A DNA stretch of 64,000 nt from Halorubellus litoreus (GTDB lineage Archaea; Halobacteriota; Halobacteria; Halobacteriales; Natrialbaceae), in assembly GCF_037081675.1 (NCBI RefSeq), contig NZ_JAZAQL010000001.1, forward strand, positions 248,001 to 312,000, read 5' to 3'. Below the pieces are notes generated by a model. It saw only the letters and a list, made by a program, of their open reading frames with translations, searched no databases and was not told the origin of the DNA. The position numbers and the translations under genes are program-made. Of the stretch, positions 40,781-51,106 are shown in pieces; position 1 is the first letter of the stretch; each line of letters starts with the position of its first letter.

Positions 40781-42946
40781 CTACCGGACCTTCGTACCCG
40801 GCTCGCTGTCGCCGTGGGTCGTGAGGAGGTCCGCGTCCTCGCCCGCGGCGAGCACCATCCCGTTGGATTCGACGCCGAACAGCTCGTTCTTCTCCATGTT
40901 CGCCACGACCACGACCTTCGTGCCCGGGAGCTCGTCGAGGTCGTGGAGTTGCTTGATGCCCGCGACGACGGTGCGCGTCTCCGCGCCCAGGTCGACGTCG
41001 AGCTTCGCGAGCTTGTCCGCGCCCTCGATGCCCTCGGCGGCCTCGACGCGCCCGACGCGCAAGTCCATCGTCTGGAAGTCGTCGAAACTGATGCGGTCCT
41101 CGCTGAGAGGTTCGATGTCGTCGCTCACGCTCTCACTGTCGTCCTCGGCGGAGTCGTCGCTTTCGGTCTCGGTCGCGGCAGCGTCCCCCGCGTCGTCGGT
41201 GTCGTCGCCGTCGTGCCCGTCCGCTTCGGCGTCCGCGACCTTCTCCGCGAGTTTCGCCTCGAGCTCCTCGACGCGCTCGTCCTCGACCTGCTCGAAGAGC
41301 TCGTCGGGCTCGCCGAACGCCCCCGGTGACTCGTGGGCGGCGTCGAGCGTGACCGCGTGGACGTCCGCGTCCGCGCCGAGCTGGGAGAACGCGCGCTCGG
41401 CCTTCTCGGGCATGAACGGCTCCATGAGGACCGCGACCGCCTTCGCGACCTGCACGCAGTCCCGGATGACCTTCGCTTGCTCGTCGCCGCCGTCCTCGAG
41501 CTTCCAGGGTTCGTGCCCCTGGATGTACTCGTTCCCGAACCGCGCCAGGCGGACGCCCGCCTCGCTCGCCCCGCGGAGGTCGTACTCGTTCACCGCCACC
41601 TGGAACTCCTCGACGGCCTCGTCGATGCGCGCCGCGACGTCGTCGCTGACGTCGACAGCGGGCGTGCCGTCGAAGTTCCGCGCGGCGAACAGCAGGCTCC
41701 GATAGAAGAAGTTCCCGACCGTCCCGACGAGCTCGCCGTTCACGCGCTCGGCGAACCGCTCCCAGGAGAAGTCGAGGTCCTGCTGGAACCCGCCCATCGT
41801 CGTCAGATAGTACCGCAGGAGGTCCGGGTGGAAGCCCTCGTCGAGGTACTCGTGGGCCCAGATTGCGCGATTCCGGCTCGTCGACAGGCCCTTCCCGTTG
41901 ATGGTGACGAACCCGGTCGCACACACTGCTCGGGGAGCCGTATAGCCCGCGACCTCGAGCATCGCCGGCCAGAAGATGGTGTGATGCTGGATGATGTCCC
42001 GGCCGATGACGTGGATGATCTCGCCGTTCCCCGCCGCTCCAGCGCCAGCGTCCGGTTCCCCGTCCTCGCCCTCGGCTTGGGGCTTCCAGACCTGCTCCCA
42101 GTCGTACGCGTCCGCGCCGACGCGCTCCGTGTACTGCTTCGTCGACGAGATGTACTCGATGGGGGCGTCCACCCACACGTACAGCACGAGTTCGTCCTCC
42201 GCGCCCGGGTAGTCGATACCCCAGTCCATGTCGCGCGTGATACACCAGTCCTGGAGACCGTTCTCGATCCACTCGCGGGGCTGGTTGCGGGCGTTACTCG
42301 TGCCTTCGAGGCCGTCGAGGAACTCGGTGAGGTACTCGGAGAGTTCGCTCACCGCGAAGAACTTGTGCTCGCGGTCGCGGTACTCTGCCGCGTTCCCCGT
42401 GATGGTGCTCTGGGGGTTCTCTATCTCGCCGGGCTCGAGGTGGCGGCCGCAGCCGTCGTCGCACTCGTCACCGCGCGCGGTCTCCCCGCAGTACGGGCAC
42501 GTCCCGCGGACGTACCGGTCCGGGAGCGGCTGGTCCTCCTCGGGGTCCCACGCGACCTTGATCTCCTTCTCGTAGACGTACCCCTCGTCCTCCAGCGTCG
42601 CGACGATGTCCCGCGTCAGCTCGGTGTTCGTCGCGTCGTGCGTGTGCCCGTAGTTGTCGAAGTCGACGTTGAACTTCGGGAACGTCTCCTCGTACTGCTC
42701 GTGGTACGCCATCGCGAAGTCCTCGGGGTCGACGCCGTCCTGTTCGGCGCCCACCGCGATGGGCGTCCCGTGCATGTCGCTCCCGCAGACGTACGCGGTC
42801 TGCTGGCCGAGCTTGCGGAGCGCTCGATTATACGCGTCCGCGGCTGTGTACCCTCGGAGGTGACCGATGTGGAGGTCGCCGTTCGCGTACGGCAACCCGC
42901 ACGTCACCACCGCGGGCTCGTCTGTCGGATACTCGTCGCTGCTCAT
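40781..42946 (-). CDS. metG: Methionyl-tRNA synthetase
   Basis: The 721-residue class I synthetase charges tRNA-Met. The HIGH motif is HIGHLRGY (residues 26-33). The zinc knuckle region contains CPYCGETARGDECDDGC. The KMSKS equivalent is KGLSTSRN. After an acidic linker at about 570-610, a C-terminal EMAP-like tRNA-binding domain (RISFDDFQTMDLRVGRV onward) is fused, giving a full-length dimer-type enzyme. A TTTTAG box about 30 bases upstream and GGAGG about 7 bases before the ATG mark the start at 42946. Confidence 0.96.
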   Translation of the reverse strand: MSSDEYPTDEPAVVTCGLPYANGDLHIGHLRGYTAADAYNRALRKLGQQTAYVCGSDMHGTPIAVGAEQDGVDPEDFAMAYHEQYEETFPKFNVDFDNYGHTHDATNTELTRDIVATLEDEGYVYEKEIKVAWDPEEDQPLPDRYVRGTCPYCGETARGDECDDGCGRHLEPGEIENPQSTITGNAAEYRDREHKFFAVSELSEYLTEFLDGLEGTSNARNQPREWIENGLQDWCITRDMDWGIDYPGAEDELVLYVWVDAPIEYISSTKQYTERVGADAYDWEQVWKPQAEGEDGEPDAGAGAAGNGEIIHVIGRDIIQHHTIFWPAMLEVAGYTAPRAVCATGFVTINGKGLSTSRNRAIWAHEYLDEGFHPDLLRYYLTTMGGFQQDLDFSWERFAERVNGELVGTVGNFFYRSLLFAARNFDGTPAVDVSDDVAARIDEAVEEFQVAVNEYDLRGASEAGVRLARFGNEYIQGHEPWKLEDGGDEQAKVIRDCVQVAKAVAVLMEPFMPEKAERAFSQLGADADVHAVTLDAAHESPGAFGEPDELFEQVEDERVEELEAKLAEKVADAEADGHDGDDTDDAGDAAATETESDDSAEDDSESVSDDIEPLSEDRISFDDFQTMDLRVGRVEAAEGIEGADKLAKLDVDLGAETRTVVAGIKQLHDLDELPGTKVVVVANMEKNELFGVESNGMVLAAGEDADLLTTHGDSEPGTKVR

Positions 42947-43298
42947 GCCTGTTCCTCCGGTCGGTGCGGGCCTAAAACCCGCCGGTTCGTGCCTGGATCC
43001 ATGATCCCTGGTCGCGACTGCACGTCGCTGGTCGCGGCTGATCGCTGGCGACGCGAGCGGGCCGCAGCTGCTCACTGGCGATGCGAGAACGGGAGACCGG
43101 GTTTCGCGGCCGCGGTCGCGGCCCCCATGACGGGGCGTCGCGGCCGTCCCCACCGGGCGCTATCGGTGCGAGCGCATACGGCGATTCGTGGGGACGACGA
43201 CCTGCACGCTCGCTCGTAACGTGGTCGCGAACAAAAGCGATGCGGTGGCGTGCGACCGGCTACCACGCCGAGGCGCGGTGCGCGGTCGCGTCGCGGGA
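42947..43298. other. 352-base gap upstream of metG
   Basis: The metG promoter (TTTTAG-like box near 42975) lies at the left end. The remaining sequence is GC-rich with several imperfect copies of CTGGTCGCG or CTGGCGA(C/T)GCGAG between about 43007 and 43087. I see no convincing gene, tRNA or known RNA structure. Confidence 0.5.
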
Positions 43299-43973
43299 CT
43301 ACTTGATGCTGATGCCGCCGAACGCGACCGCGCCCGTCACGACGAGGTCGGGCGTCTCCCCGTCCTTCGCGAGCGGTGCGCGCGGCCGTTCGTCGGTGAC
43401 CGCACCGAACAGCGGGAGGGCGTCCACCTCGACGACCCAGTCCTCGGGGACGTACACCTCGGCGCCGCCGAACACGACGAGCGCGTCCACCTCGCTCGGC
43501 TTCGCGCTCGCGGCGTCCCGGAGGTCGAGTTCCGCGCCGCCGAACGCGACCGCGAGGTCCGCGGACCGGAACAGTTCGCCGACCGGCCGGCGTTCGACGC
43601 CACCGAAGACCGCGACGAGGTCGAGGTCCTCCTTCAACACGGTCGGATCGGACCGACGCGACCGCGAGAGGAGGATGGTGAGCCCGGCGACCACGACGAG
43701 CACGGGCCAGTACGTCTCCGCGAACGCGTCCGTGACGACGTCGAGGACGAGCAACTGGACGCTCCCCGCGACGAGTATCAGGAGGACGGGCCCGGTGAGG
43801 TTCCGGAACCCGCTCTGGACGACGGCGTAGACGCCGACGAGGACGAACAGCGACGGCACGAACTGCACGAGCGACTCGGTCTCGAACATCCCTGTGGTCC
43901 CGAGGAGCAGGAGGACACCGAGGACGACGACGACGCCACCGAGGACTGACCGGTTGGTTACGCGGAGGTTCAT
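43299..43973 (-). CDS. LiaF-like membrane protein
   Basis: The 224-residue protein has four membrane helices (about residues 8-108) and a C-terminal cytoplasmic beta-rich domain (LVAVFGGVERRPVG, LAVAFGGAELDLRD, ALVVFGGAEVYVPEDWVVEV) typical of the LiaF/cell-wall-active antibiotic response family. The triple AVFGG/AFGG/VFGG repeat is its hallmark. In bacteria these proteins respond to envelope stress; in a haloarchaeon without peptidoglycan the role is unknown. The ATG at 43973 is chosen because the upstream residues do not match the family. Confidence 0.85.
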   Translation of the reverse strand: MNLRVTNRSVLGGVVVVLGVLLLLGTTGMFETESLVQFVPSLFVLVGVYAVVQSGFRNLTGPVLLILVAGSVQLLVLDVVTDAFAETYWPVLVVVAGLTILLSRSRRSDPTVLKEDLDLVAVFGGVERRPVGELFRSADLAVAFGGAELDLRDAASAKPSEVDALVVFGGAEVYVPEDWVVEVDALPLFGAVTDERPRAPLAKDGETPDLVVTGAVAFGGISIK

Positions 43974-44111
43974 GCTAGATATACGACGACAACGAATATA
44001 AAGCGCGCTCGCGGTCACCAGCCCGCGAGAATCGATACCCGGCAGCCACTCGAGCGCACGAAGAACCGACGAGCGGACCGGGCGAACTGCAGTCGGACGA
44101 CGCGCCGACCG

Positions 44112-44909
44112 TCAGATGACCGCGAGAATCGCTTCCGCACCGGCCGCCCACAGCACCAGGCGGCCGGCGCTACCGACGAACGTCGCGAGCGCGAACTTCA
44201 CGTAATCCTCCTCGAGCACCGAGAACGCGTAGATGGAGAGCGTGTCCGGGAACCCCGGCACGCACAGCGCCATCGCCAGTCCGACGTACCCGTACTTGCG
44301 GGCGATCTCGACGGTCTTGTTCTCGCTCCACTCCACGACGTCGAACCGCGACCGACGGAGGAACGAGATGATCGGCCCCGACTCCTTGGCCTCCTGCCCG
44401 AGGTGGAACGCGAACACGCTCCCGGCGGCCTTCCCGAGCCCGCTCACGAGGATGATCGCGGAGAGCTCGCCCCAGTACCCGACGCCGAGCTGGAGCGGTG
44501 CCGCGAGCACGACCTCGCTCGGCAGCGGAAGGACGAACGCGATGAGGAAGGAGTACACCGCGATGATACCGAGACCCGCCCAGCCCGTCGCCGTCTCCAC
44601 GAGCACCTTCAGCCAGTGGAAGTCGAGCAAGCCACCCGAACCGTCTCCGTCCGAGTTCGAGCCTGCGGTCGTCGCGTTCGTCGCGTTCGTCGTCCCCTCC
44701 TGACCACCCAGGGACCCGAACGCGTCCGACCCGACCGACCCGACCGCGTCCACGCCGGGCGAACCCCCCGCGTTCGCTGCCGTCTCGGCCAGCGCCTCGA
44801 CGCCCGTGCCCGCGGCGCTCGCCGGCAGCGACGCTATCGACGGAATCGCATGGAGGGTGCGAGCGGCGTGAATCGACGCGTCGGCGACTGCAAGCGCGGG
44901 GTCTACCAC
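44112..44909 (-). CDS. SNARE-associated/DedA-like membrane protein
   Basis: The 265-residue protein has a long non-conserved N-terminal region (about 100 residues, rich in A, G, N and T) and then a VTT/DedA-like domain with about four helices. Recognisable segments are VYSFLIAFVLPLPSEVVLAAPLQLG, GLGKAAGSVFAFHLGQ and ALCVPGFPDTLSIYAFSVL. Members of this group are linked to lipid transport or membrane homeostasis. The start codon is a GTG and no internal Met would give a better start, so the true N-terminus is uncertain. Confidence 0.8.
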   Translation of the reverse strand: MVDPALAVADASIHAARTLHAIPSIASLPASAAGTGVEALAETAANAGGSPGVDAVGSVGSDAFGSLGGQEGTTNATNATTAGSNSDGDGSGGLLDFHWLKVLVETATGWAGLGIIAVYSFLIAFVLPLPSEVVLAAPLQLGVGYWGELSAIILVSGLGKAAGSVFAFHLGQEAKESGPIISFLRRSRFDVVEWSENKTVEIARKYGYVGLAMALCVPGFPDTLSIYAFSVLEEDYVKFALATFVGSAGRLVLWAAGAEAILAVI

Positions 44910-45017
44910 GACTTGTCTCGACCGTCAGCCGGCACGAAACCTAAGCCTTGTCCTCTGGACCGACGACCCCCGAACGCCGACGACCGCCGGTCGCCGAGAC
45001 ACCGGACGCCGTCGGTC

Positions 45018-46094
45018 TCAGCCGCCGTCCGCTGCGACCGTCGCCGTCACCGTCTCGACGTCCGCGACGAACGACTCCAGCATCTCGCGCGTGACGTGGG
45101 GCATGCAGACGACGCGGAGTTCGTCGTTCCCCGTCCGGGAGAGCCGCCAGCCGGCGTCCCGGAGCGATTCGAACGCGACGTCGTCGATGCTCGCGGCGAC
45201 GAGCGGAAGTTCCGGCTCGACGACGTCGAGGCCGGCGTCCGCGAGCGCGTCCGCGAGCCAGTCGGCGTTCGCCTGCTGGCGCTCGTACTCCTCGCGGTAG
45301 CCGTCCGGCCAGAGTTCCGTCATCGCCGCGTGCGCGCTCGCCACGCCAGCACCGGAGCGCGTGCCAGTGAGCGTCGCCTGCGACGTCGACTCCAGGTACG
45401 GCGTATCTACCGCGAGCGCGTCGAACAGCGCCGGGTCGCGAGCGAGCAACCCGCCAGCCGGAATCGCCGCCTGCCCCATCTTGTGCGGGTCGATCGTCAT
45501 CGTGTCCAGGGACGCGTCCGCGAAACTCCACTCGTGCCCCGAGAACGGCAGTACGAACCCGCCCCAGGCAGCGTCGACGTGCATGAGTGCGCCGTACTCC
45601 GACGCGACCGCCGCCAGTTCCGGGATGGGGTCGACGCGCCCGTACTCAGTCGACCCCGCAACGCCGACGACGAGCACGGTATCCTCGTCGCAGAACCGCT
45701 CGACAGCACCGACGTTCGCGCGTCGGTCGTCCCGTAGCGGCGTCACGCGTAACTCGACGCCGAGGACGTCAGCCGCCTTCTTGAACGAGAAGTGCGCGCT
45801 CTCGGGCACGACCACGTTCGGCGTGTGCGTCACGCAGCGGTTCCGCGCCATCCGCACCGCCTGGATGTTCGCCTCCGTCCCGCCGGACGCGACGTACCCC
45901 GCGGGGTCGTCGACGCCGGCGACCTCGCCCAGCATCGCAACGACCTCGTCCTCGAGGTCGGAGACGGTCTGGTACGTCGCCGGGTCACCGGGATTCGTCG
46001 CCAGGAACTCGCCGGCGGCCTCGCGAGCGACCGGGTGCGGTTCCGTACACATCGACGAGAGCACCCGGTCGAAGTCCTGTGGCTGGCCGCGCAT
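45018..46094 (-). CDS. mfnA: MfnA-type PLP decarboxylase (tyrosine/aspartate)
   Basis: The 358-residue PLP enzyme belongs to the archaeal MfnA group of glutamate-decarboxylase-like proteins. In methanogens it decarboxylates tyrosine for methanofuran; in other archaea the same family makes beta-alanine from aspartate for coenzyme A. A haloarchaeon has no methanofuran, so the aspartate role is more likely here (inference). Visible motifs are YVASGGTEANIQAVRMARN, HVDAAWGGF and the PLP lysine in TIDPHKMGQAA. GATAAAC about 30 bases upstream supports the ATG at 46094. Confidence 0.9.
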   Translation of the reverse strand: MRGQPQDFDRVLSSMCTEPHPVAREAAGEFLATNPGDPATYQTVSDLEDEVVAMLGEVAGVDDPAGYVASGGTEANIQAVRMARNRCVTHTPNVVVPESAHFSFKKAADVLGVELRVTPLRDDRRANVGAVERFCDEDTVLVVGVAGSTEYGRVDPIPELAAVASEYGALMHVDAAWGGFVLPFSGHEWSFADASLDTMTIDPHKMGQAAIPAGGLLARDPALFDALAVDTPYLESTSQATLTGTRSGAGVASAHAAMTELWPDGYREEYERQQANADWLADALADAGLDVVEPELPLVAASIDDVAFESLRDAGWRLSRTGNDELRVVCMPHVTREMLESFVADVETVTATVAADGG

Positions 46095-46249
46095 ACCAAC
46101 ACGTTCGTCGTGGAGAGTTTATCAGTTTTGTTTCGGGAACTCTCGACCACGAGCGCCGGACTCCACCCGGAAGGCACCGAGCGCTAGAAGCACAATATCG
46201 CGAGAAGGGATCATCCGCATTCGGGCGTTTGAGCCGGTGAGTCGAGGGT

Positions 46250-47443
46250 CTATGCGATTGGGGCGCCCGTGTCCCCGACGATACCGGGTTCACCGACCGG
46301 CGCGACCACGCCGGTGCTCGCGTTCGCCGTCGGTCCGACTCCCGTCCGCATCACGACCTCGCCGTTCGAGCCGTACATCGCGAGGTTGATCGCGCCGCCG
46401 ATACCGGTCTCCGGCTTCGGAACGGGCTCGAAAGAGACGTTGAGTTGTCGACCGCCGGCCGCGGTGACGTAGATGGTCTCGCCCGCACTGAAGTTCGCCG
46501 GGAGCGTCGTGTACGCGACACCACGACCGACCTGCGGCGTGATGACGACCTGCGTCCCGGCCGCGACCGTGTCACCGCCCTCGTGCGTGATCTTCAGCAC
46601 GCTCCCGTTGTACTCGTAGTCGAAGTCGACGGTCGTCGCCTGCTGTCGGGCGGTCGACACCCACGCTGGCGTGGACGCGTCGACGCCGCCGACCTTCGCG
46701 AGCTCGAACTCGAACTCGGTGGTCGCGTTCCCGTACTGGGCCTCCTGGACCGCGGCGACGGAGAGCTCGTAGAGGCGACCGTCCGGGTTCACGACGAACC
46801 GACCGTCGAAGGACGTGATGGCCTGCGCGCCCTGGACGCTGGACGGACCGGACGCGACGTACTCGATGCGCGTCTCGCCGTCGACCTGATAGGTCCGGTT
46901 GACGGTGAAGTTCCCGAGGCGGACGTACTGGACGAGTTGCTCGGTGTAGTTCAGCGACTGGATGCTTCCGTCGACGCGGTAGTCGCTGTAGACGGTCCGC
47001 GTGTCGTTCGCGGTCTCCGTGAGCACCCACGTGTCGTTGACGAACGCGCGCGTCGTCGAGTTCCCGCGACTCGTTCGCGTATCGTACTCGTAGATGGTGT
47101 CGCCGTTCTCGGCGACGCGCTGCACGCCGTCGCGCTGGAGCGACAGCAGTCCAGAGGAGTTCTGCGCGGTCTCGACGCGGTAGCTCGTCCCCGAGAGGGA
47201 TCCGAAGTGCGCCGACAGCAGTCGGGTGCCGTTGACGCCGTTCCCGGTCATCCACGGGGCCGTGTCGATGCCTTCGAGCGGGTTCCCGTCGCTGCCGTCA
47301 CCGCCGTCGGTCCCGGTGGTCGTCCCCGGGTCGGTCGTCCCGTTCGCCGTCGGCGCCGTCGACGTGGTCTGCCCGCCGCTGCATCCGGCGAGCGCGACCA
47401 TCGCGACGACCGCGACGACGAGGAGGGTTCTCGATGTGTCCAT
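46250..47443 (-). CDS. Haloarchaeal lipoprotein (DUF7537 type)
   Basis: The 397-residue protein starts with a signal sequence and lipobox (VVAMVALAGCSGG) followed by a T/G/D-rich linker, so it is anchored by lipid to the outer face of the membrane. The rest is rich in beta strands and NxS/NxT sites (for example NGT, NFT, NRT and NYT), consistent with N-glycosylation. It resembles the abundant DUF7537 lipoproteins of haloarchaea (from memory). No catalytic motif is evident. Confidence 0.8.
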   Translation of the reverse strand: MDTSRTLLVVAVVAMVALAGCSGGQTTSTAPTANGTTDPGTTTGTDGGDGSDGNPLEGIDTAPWMTGNGVNGTRLLSAHFGSLSGTSYRVETAQNSSGLLSLQRDGVQRVAENGDTIYEYDTRTSRGNSTTRAFVNDTWVLTETANDTRTVYSDYRVDGSIQSLNYTEQLVQYVRLGNFTVNRTYQVDGETRIEYVASGPSSVQGAQAITSFDGRFVVNPDGRLYELSVAAVQEAQYGNATTEFEFELAKVGGVDASTPAWVSTARQQATTVDFDYEYNGSVLKITHEGGDTVAAGTQVVITPQVGRGVAYTTLPANFSAGETIYVTAAGGRQLNVSFEPVPKPETGIGGAINLAMYGSNGEVVMRTGVGPTANASTGVVAPVGEPGIVGDTGAPIA

Positions 47444-47639
47444 GTATCGTCTGCACCCGTCCGCGCCTAAGTATCTCTTGGTTCGAGGGACGCTTCTCGC
47501 GGACGGTACCGCGGGTGATTCGAGCGGCGAAGTCGTGCGTCGAGCTGTGAGGTGCGACGTCGTGGTCGCGTCGTCGACCGGCCGGACGGTCGAACGACCG
47601 GTGAACTGAATTGATACAAGCGAGTACGGTATCGGAAGG

Positions 47640-48557
47640 ATGGAGGCGTTCGAGCGCGCGAAGCGAGGGTTCGAGGCCGTGGAGTCGCGAGTGAACGACA
47701 GGCTTCCGGGGTGCCTGAAGGTCGGGTTCCTGACGCTCTACCTGTATTCGGACCGCGGGAACGGGGTCGTGGACGCGGTCGCCGACCGCGGGCCGTGGCG
47801 ACGCTGGCACGACGTCGGCGTCGCGATACTCGCGGTCGTGATGGCGAGCGGGCTCGCGGCCGTCGGCTGGGTCGCGGTTGCGGTGGCGACGCGGGACGTC
47901 GAGGCGACGGCGGCGAATCAGGCGAACAACGTCCTCGCGATCCCGGGCGTGAACGACTTCATGCCGCTCGCGGCGACCGGGTACGTCGTGCTCGCGCTGC
48001 TGGTCGCGACCGTCGTCCACGAGGGCGGGCACGCCATCGGGTTCCGTATCGAGGGCGTCGACCTCGACGAGCTCGGCGTCGCACTCCTGTTCGGCGTGCT
48101 CCCCATCGCGGCGTACGCCAAGCCCGCCGAATCGCTCGACGCCGTCCCGGCACGCGGCCGGCTGCGAGTGTTCGCCGCGGGCGTCGCGAACAACGTCGCC
48201 GTCACCGCGCTCGTCGGCGTCGGCTTCCTCGTCGTCGGCGTCGGCGCCGTCACCGACGCGTACCTCGCGTACTTCGGGTGGCTGTACACGACCGCGGCCG
48301 CGCCGACGGCGGCCGACGTCGCGGGACTCGGCGTCGCCGTGAACGCGCTCTTCTGGACGGGGTTCCTGAACGCGAACCTCGCCGTCCTGAACGCGCTCCC
48401 CATCTGGCCGTTCGACGGCGGGAAGGCGACGCGCGTCGTCCTCGAACTCGCCGGTGACGCCGTCGGCATCCGCGACACTCGCGCCGTCTGGGTGGCCGCG
48501 AGCGCGCTCACCGCGGGTATCGTCGCGTTCGTCGTCGTCGGCCCGACCGTGCTCTGA
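47640..48557 (+). CDS. M50 site-2-type membrane metalloprotease
   Basis: The 305-residue integral membrane protein has about six helices. The zinc motif HEGGH is at residues 127-131. The second conserved motif, NALPIWPFDGG, lies near residue 257 and provides the aspartate ligand. This is the core of site-2 proteases, which cut within membrane helices, for example to release membrane-tethered regulators. GGAAGG immediately precedes the ATG, and GATACAA about 30 bases upstream may be the TATA box. The substrate is unknown. Confidence 0.88.
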   Translation: MEAFERAKRGFEAVESRVNDRLPGCLKVGFLTLYLYSDRGNGVVDAVADRGPWRRWHDVGVAILAVVMASGLAAVGWVAVAVATRDVEATAANQANNVLAIPGVNDFMPLAATGYVVLALLVATVVHEGGHAIGFRIEGVDLDELGVALLFGVLPIAAYAKPAESLDAVPARGRLRVFAAGVANNVAVTALVGVGFLVVGVGAVTDAYLAYFGWLYTTAAAPTAADVAGLGVAVNALFWTGFLNANLAVLNALPIWPFDGGKATRVVLELAGDAVGIRDTRAVWVAASALTAGIVAFVVVGPTVL

Positions 48558-48623
48558 GAGCGACTCGCCCGCTCGTTGCCGAATCGCGCCACCGGCGTCG
48601 ACGGGAGAAGAACCGGTCTGCGG

Positions 48624-50939
48624 TCAGCGGACGTCGTCGAGGATGAGCTTCTGCTCGACGCGCTTGACCTCGTGCTGGACGTCCCGGACCGCGTCGATGT
48701 TCGCGGAGATGCTCGACACGCCCTCGTTCACGAGGAACTGCACCATCTCCGGTTTCGAACCGGCCTGCCCGCAGATGGAGGTCTTGACGTCGTGCTCGCG
48801 GCACGTCTCTATCGTCGACCCGATGAGCTCCAGGACCGCGGGGTGGAGTTCGTCGAAGCGACTGGCGACGCGACCGTTGTTCCGGTCGACCGCGAGCGTG
48901 TACTGCGTGAGGTCGTTCGTCCCGAAGCTCGCGAAGTCGATGCCCTGTTCGGCCATCTCCTCGACGCACAGCGCGGAACTCGGCGTCTCGATCATCACGC
49001 CCCACTTGCGCTTCGCGGGGTCGATACCGGCTTCGACCATGAGCTGTTTCGCGCGAACGACGTCCTCGGCGTCGTTCACCAGCGGGAGCATGAGTTCGAC
49101 GTTGTCGTACCCCATCGACCAGAGCCGCCGGAACGCTTCGAGCTCGTGCTTGAACGTCTCCGGGTTCTCGATGCTCCGCCGGATGCCGCGGTAGCCGAGC
49201 ATCGGGTTGTGCTCTTCGGGTTCGTCACCGCCGCCCTGGAGTTGGCGGAACTCGTCGGTCGGCGCGTCCAGGGTGCGGACGCGGACCGGCCGCGGGTAGA
49301 ACTCCTCGGCGACGCGCTGGATGCCGTCGATGATCTCGTCGACGTACGCTTCGACGCCGTGATCGGCCACGTATCGCTCAGGCGTCTTGTTCGTCGACAT
49401 GATCATGTGCTCCATGCGGAGGAGGCCGACGCCGTCCGCGCCCGTCGCGGCGGCGCGCTCCGCCGCTTCCGGGATCGAGACGTTCACCTTCACTTCGGTC
49501 GCGGTCATCGGCTTCACGGGCGACTGCGGGCGGACCTCCTCGACGGGTTCGCGCTGCTCGTCGTCGGTCTCGACCGCGCCGGCGCGGATGGTGCCCTTGT
49601 CGCCGTCGATGGTGACGACCTGGCCGTCGGTCAGCGTCGTCGACGCGTCGCCCGCGCCGACGACCGCGGGAACGCCGAGTTCGCGCGAGACGATGGCGGC
49701 GTGACTCGTCATCCCGCCCTCGTCGGTGACGATACCGGCGGCGCGCTTCATCGCGGGCACCATGTCCGGCGTCGTCATCTCCGTGACGATGATGTCGCCT
49801 TCCTCGACCTTGTCGAGCTGGTCGAGCTTCTTCACGATGCGCGCCGCACCGCTCGCGATACCGGGACTGGAGCCGAGGCCGGAGACGAGGACGTCCCCTT
49901 TCCCGCCGTCGGTCGTCGTCCCGCTCGTGGTGCCGTCGTCGTTACTCACGCCGACGTCCGCGTCGACGCGCGTGTCGCCAGCGTCCTCCGTCTCCTCGGC
50001 GATGGTCGTGATGGGGCGGGACTGCAGCATGTAGACGTCGTCCCCGACGATCGCCCATTCGACGTCCTGTGGCGTGTCGTAGTGCGATTCGACGGTCTCG
50101 CCGAGGTCGCGGAGCGCGTCGAGTTCCTCGTCGGTGAGGACGCGCCGTTCGCGGTCGCCCTCGGGGACCTCGCGTTCGACGGTCTCGCCGGTCGCCTCGT
50201 CCTTCTCCATCATCACCTTCTTGTCCGCGACCGTCACCTCCTCGACGGTCCCGGTCTGGCGGTCCAGGACGTAGTTGTCCGGTGACACGGACCCGGAGAC
50301 GACCGCTTCGCCGAGCCCCCACGCGGACTCGACGATCATCTTCGGTTCGCCCGTCGAGGGATGGCTGGTGAACATCACGCCGGACTTCTCCGCGTCGACC
50401 ATCTGCTGGACGACGACGGCGATGTTGACGTCCGAGTGCTCGAACCCCTGCTGTTTCCGGTAGTAGATCGCGCGTTGCGTGAACAGGCTCGCCCAGCACT
50501 CTCGCACCCGCTCCAGGAGGTCCTCGGCGGTGATGTTGAGGAACGTCTCCTGTTGGCCCGCGAACGACGCGTCCGGGAGGTCCTCCGCGGTCGCGGACGA
50601 GCGGACGGCGACGAACTCCTCGCCGTCGCCGAGGTCGGCGTACGCGCCGAGGATCTCCTCGCGGAGCTCGTCGGGGAACGGCGAGTTCAGGATGAGTTCG
50701 CTCGCGCGCTCCTGGGCGGCGGCGAGTGCTTTGGTGTCGTCGACGTCGACGTCCACCGCTTCGAAGAGGTCCTCGGCGATGCCGGCCTCCTCGATGAACC
50801 GTCGGTACGTGCCCGCGGTCACGACGAACCCTGGAGGGACGGGGAGTCCGGCGCCGGTCAGTTCACCGAGTGAGGCGCCTTTCCCGCCGACGCGTTCGAG
50901 GTCGCTGGCTCTGATGTCGTCCAGCCACAGTACTGCCAT
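48624..50939 (-). CDS. ppsA: Phosphoenolpyruvate synthase
   Basis: The 771-residue enzyme makes PEP from pyruvate with ATP conversion to AMP, the gluconeogenic counterpart of pyruvate kinase. The ATP-grasp domain starts at VGGKGASLGELTGAGLPVPPGF. The phosphohistidine domain has the intact GGMTSHAAIVSRELGVPAVVG. The TIM-barrel PEP-binding domain includes GADGVGLLRMEHM and ends with ICGQAGSKPEMVQFLVNEG. The ATG at 50939 is preferred over upstream in-frame codons because it gives the standard start. The gene is divergent from the one at 51107. Confidence 0.95.
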   Translation of the reverse strand: MAVLWLDDIRASDLERVGGKGASLGELTGAGLPVPPGFVVTAGTYRRFIEEAGIAEDLFEAVDVDVDDTKALAAAQERASELILNSPFPDELREEILGAYADLGDGEEFVAVRSSATAEDLPDASFAGQQETFLNITAEDLLERVRECWASLFTQRAIYYRKQQGFEHSDVNIAVVVQQMVDAEKSGVMFTSHPSTGEPKMIVESAWGLGEAVVSGSVSPDNYVLDRQTGTVEEVTVADKKVMMEKDEATGETVEREVPEGDRERRVLTDEELDALRDLGETVESHYDTPQDVEWAIVGDDVYMLQSRPITTIAEETEDAGDTRVDADVGVSNDDGTTSGTTTDGGKGDVLVSGLGSSPGIASGAARIVKKLDQLDKVEEGDIIVTEMTTPDMVPAMKRAAGIVTDEGGMTSHAAIVSRELGVPAVVGAGDASTTLTDGQVVTIDGDKGTIRAGAVETDDEQREPVEEVRPQSPVKPMTATEVKVNVSIPEAAERAAATGADGVGLLRMEHMIMSTNKTPERYVADHGVEAYVDEIIDGIQRVAEEFYPRPVRVRTLDAPTDEFRQLQGGGDEPEEHNPMLGYRGIRRSIENPETFKHELEAFRRLWSMGYDNVELMLPLVNDAEDVVRAKQLMVEAGIDPAKRKWGVMIETPSSALCVEEMAEQGIDFASFGTNDLTQYTLAVDRNNGRVASRFDELHPAVLELIGSTIETCREHDVKTSICGQAGSKPEMVQFLVNEGVSSISANIDAVRDVQHEVKRVEQKLILDDVR

Positions 50940-51106
50940 CTGTGTCCGGTCCTGCGCCGGAGACGACCAAGAAGGTTCCGACACCAGCGAATGTAATTTC
51001 ACTCGCGGACGCGTTAATGCGCGCCAGCGGCGGCGCGAGACGGCCGGTAAGTTCGCTGTCACCTCGGGCCCCAGAGTTAATACGACTGTCCCGCGAGCGT
51101 TCTCGC

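Noticed and set aside
44640..44909. Separate gene for the non-conserved N-terminal half of the SNARE-associated-type protein
   Set aside because: The frame is continuous with the conserved membrane domain and no internal start or stop separates them. The low-complexity part is more likely a linker or an over-extended start.
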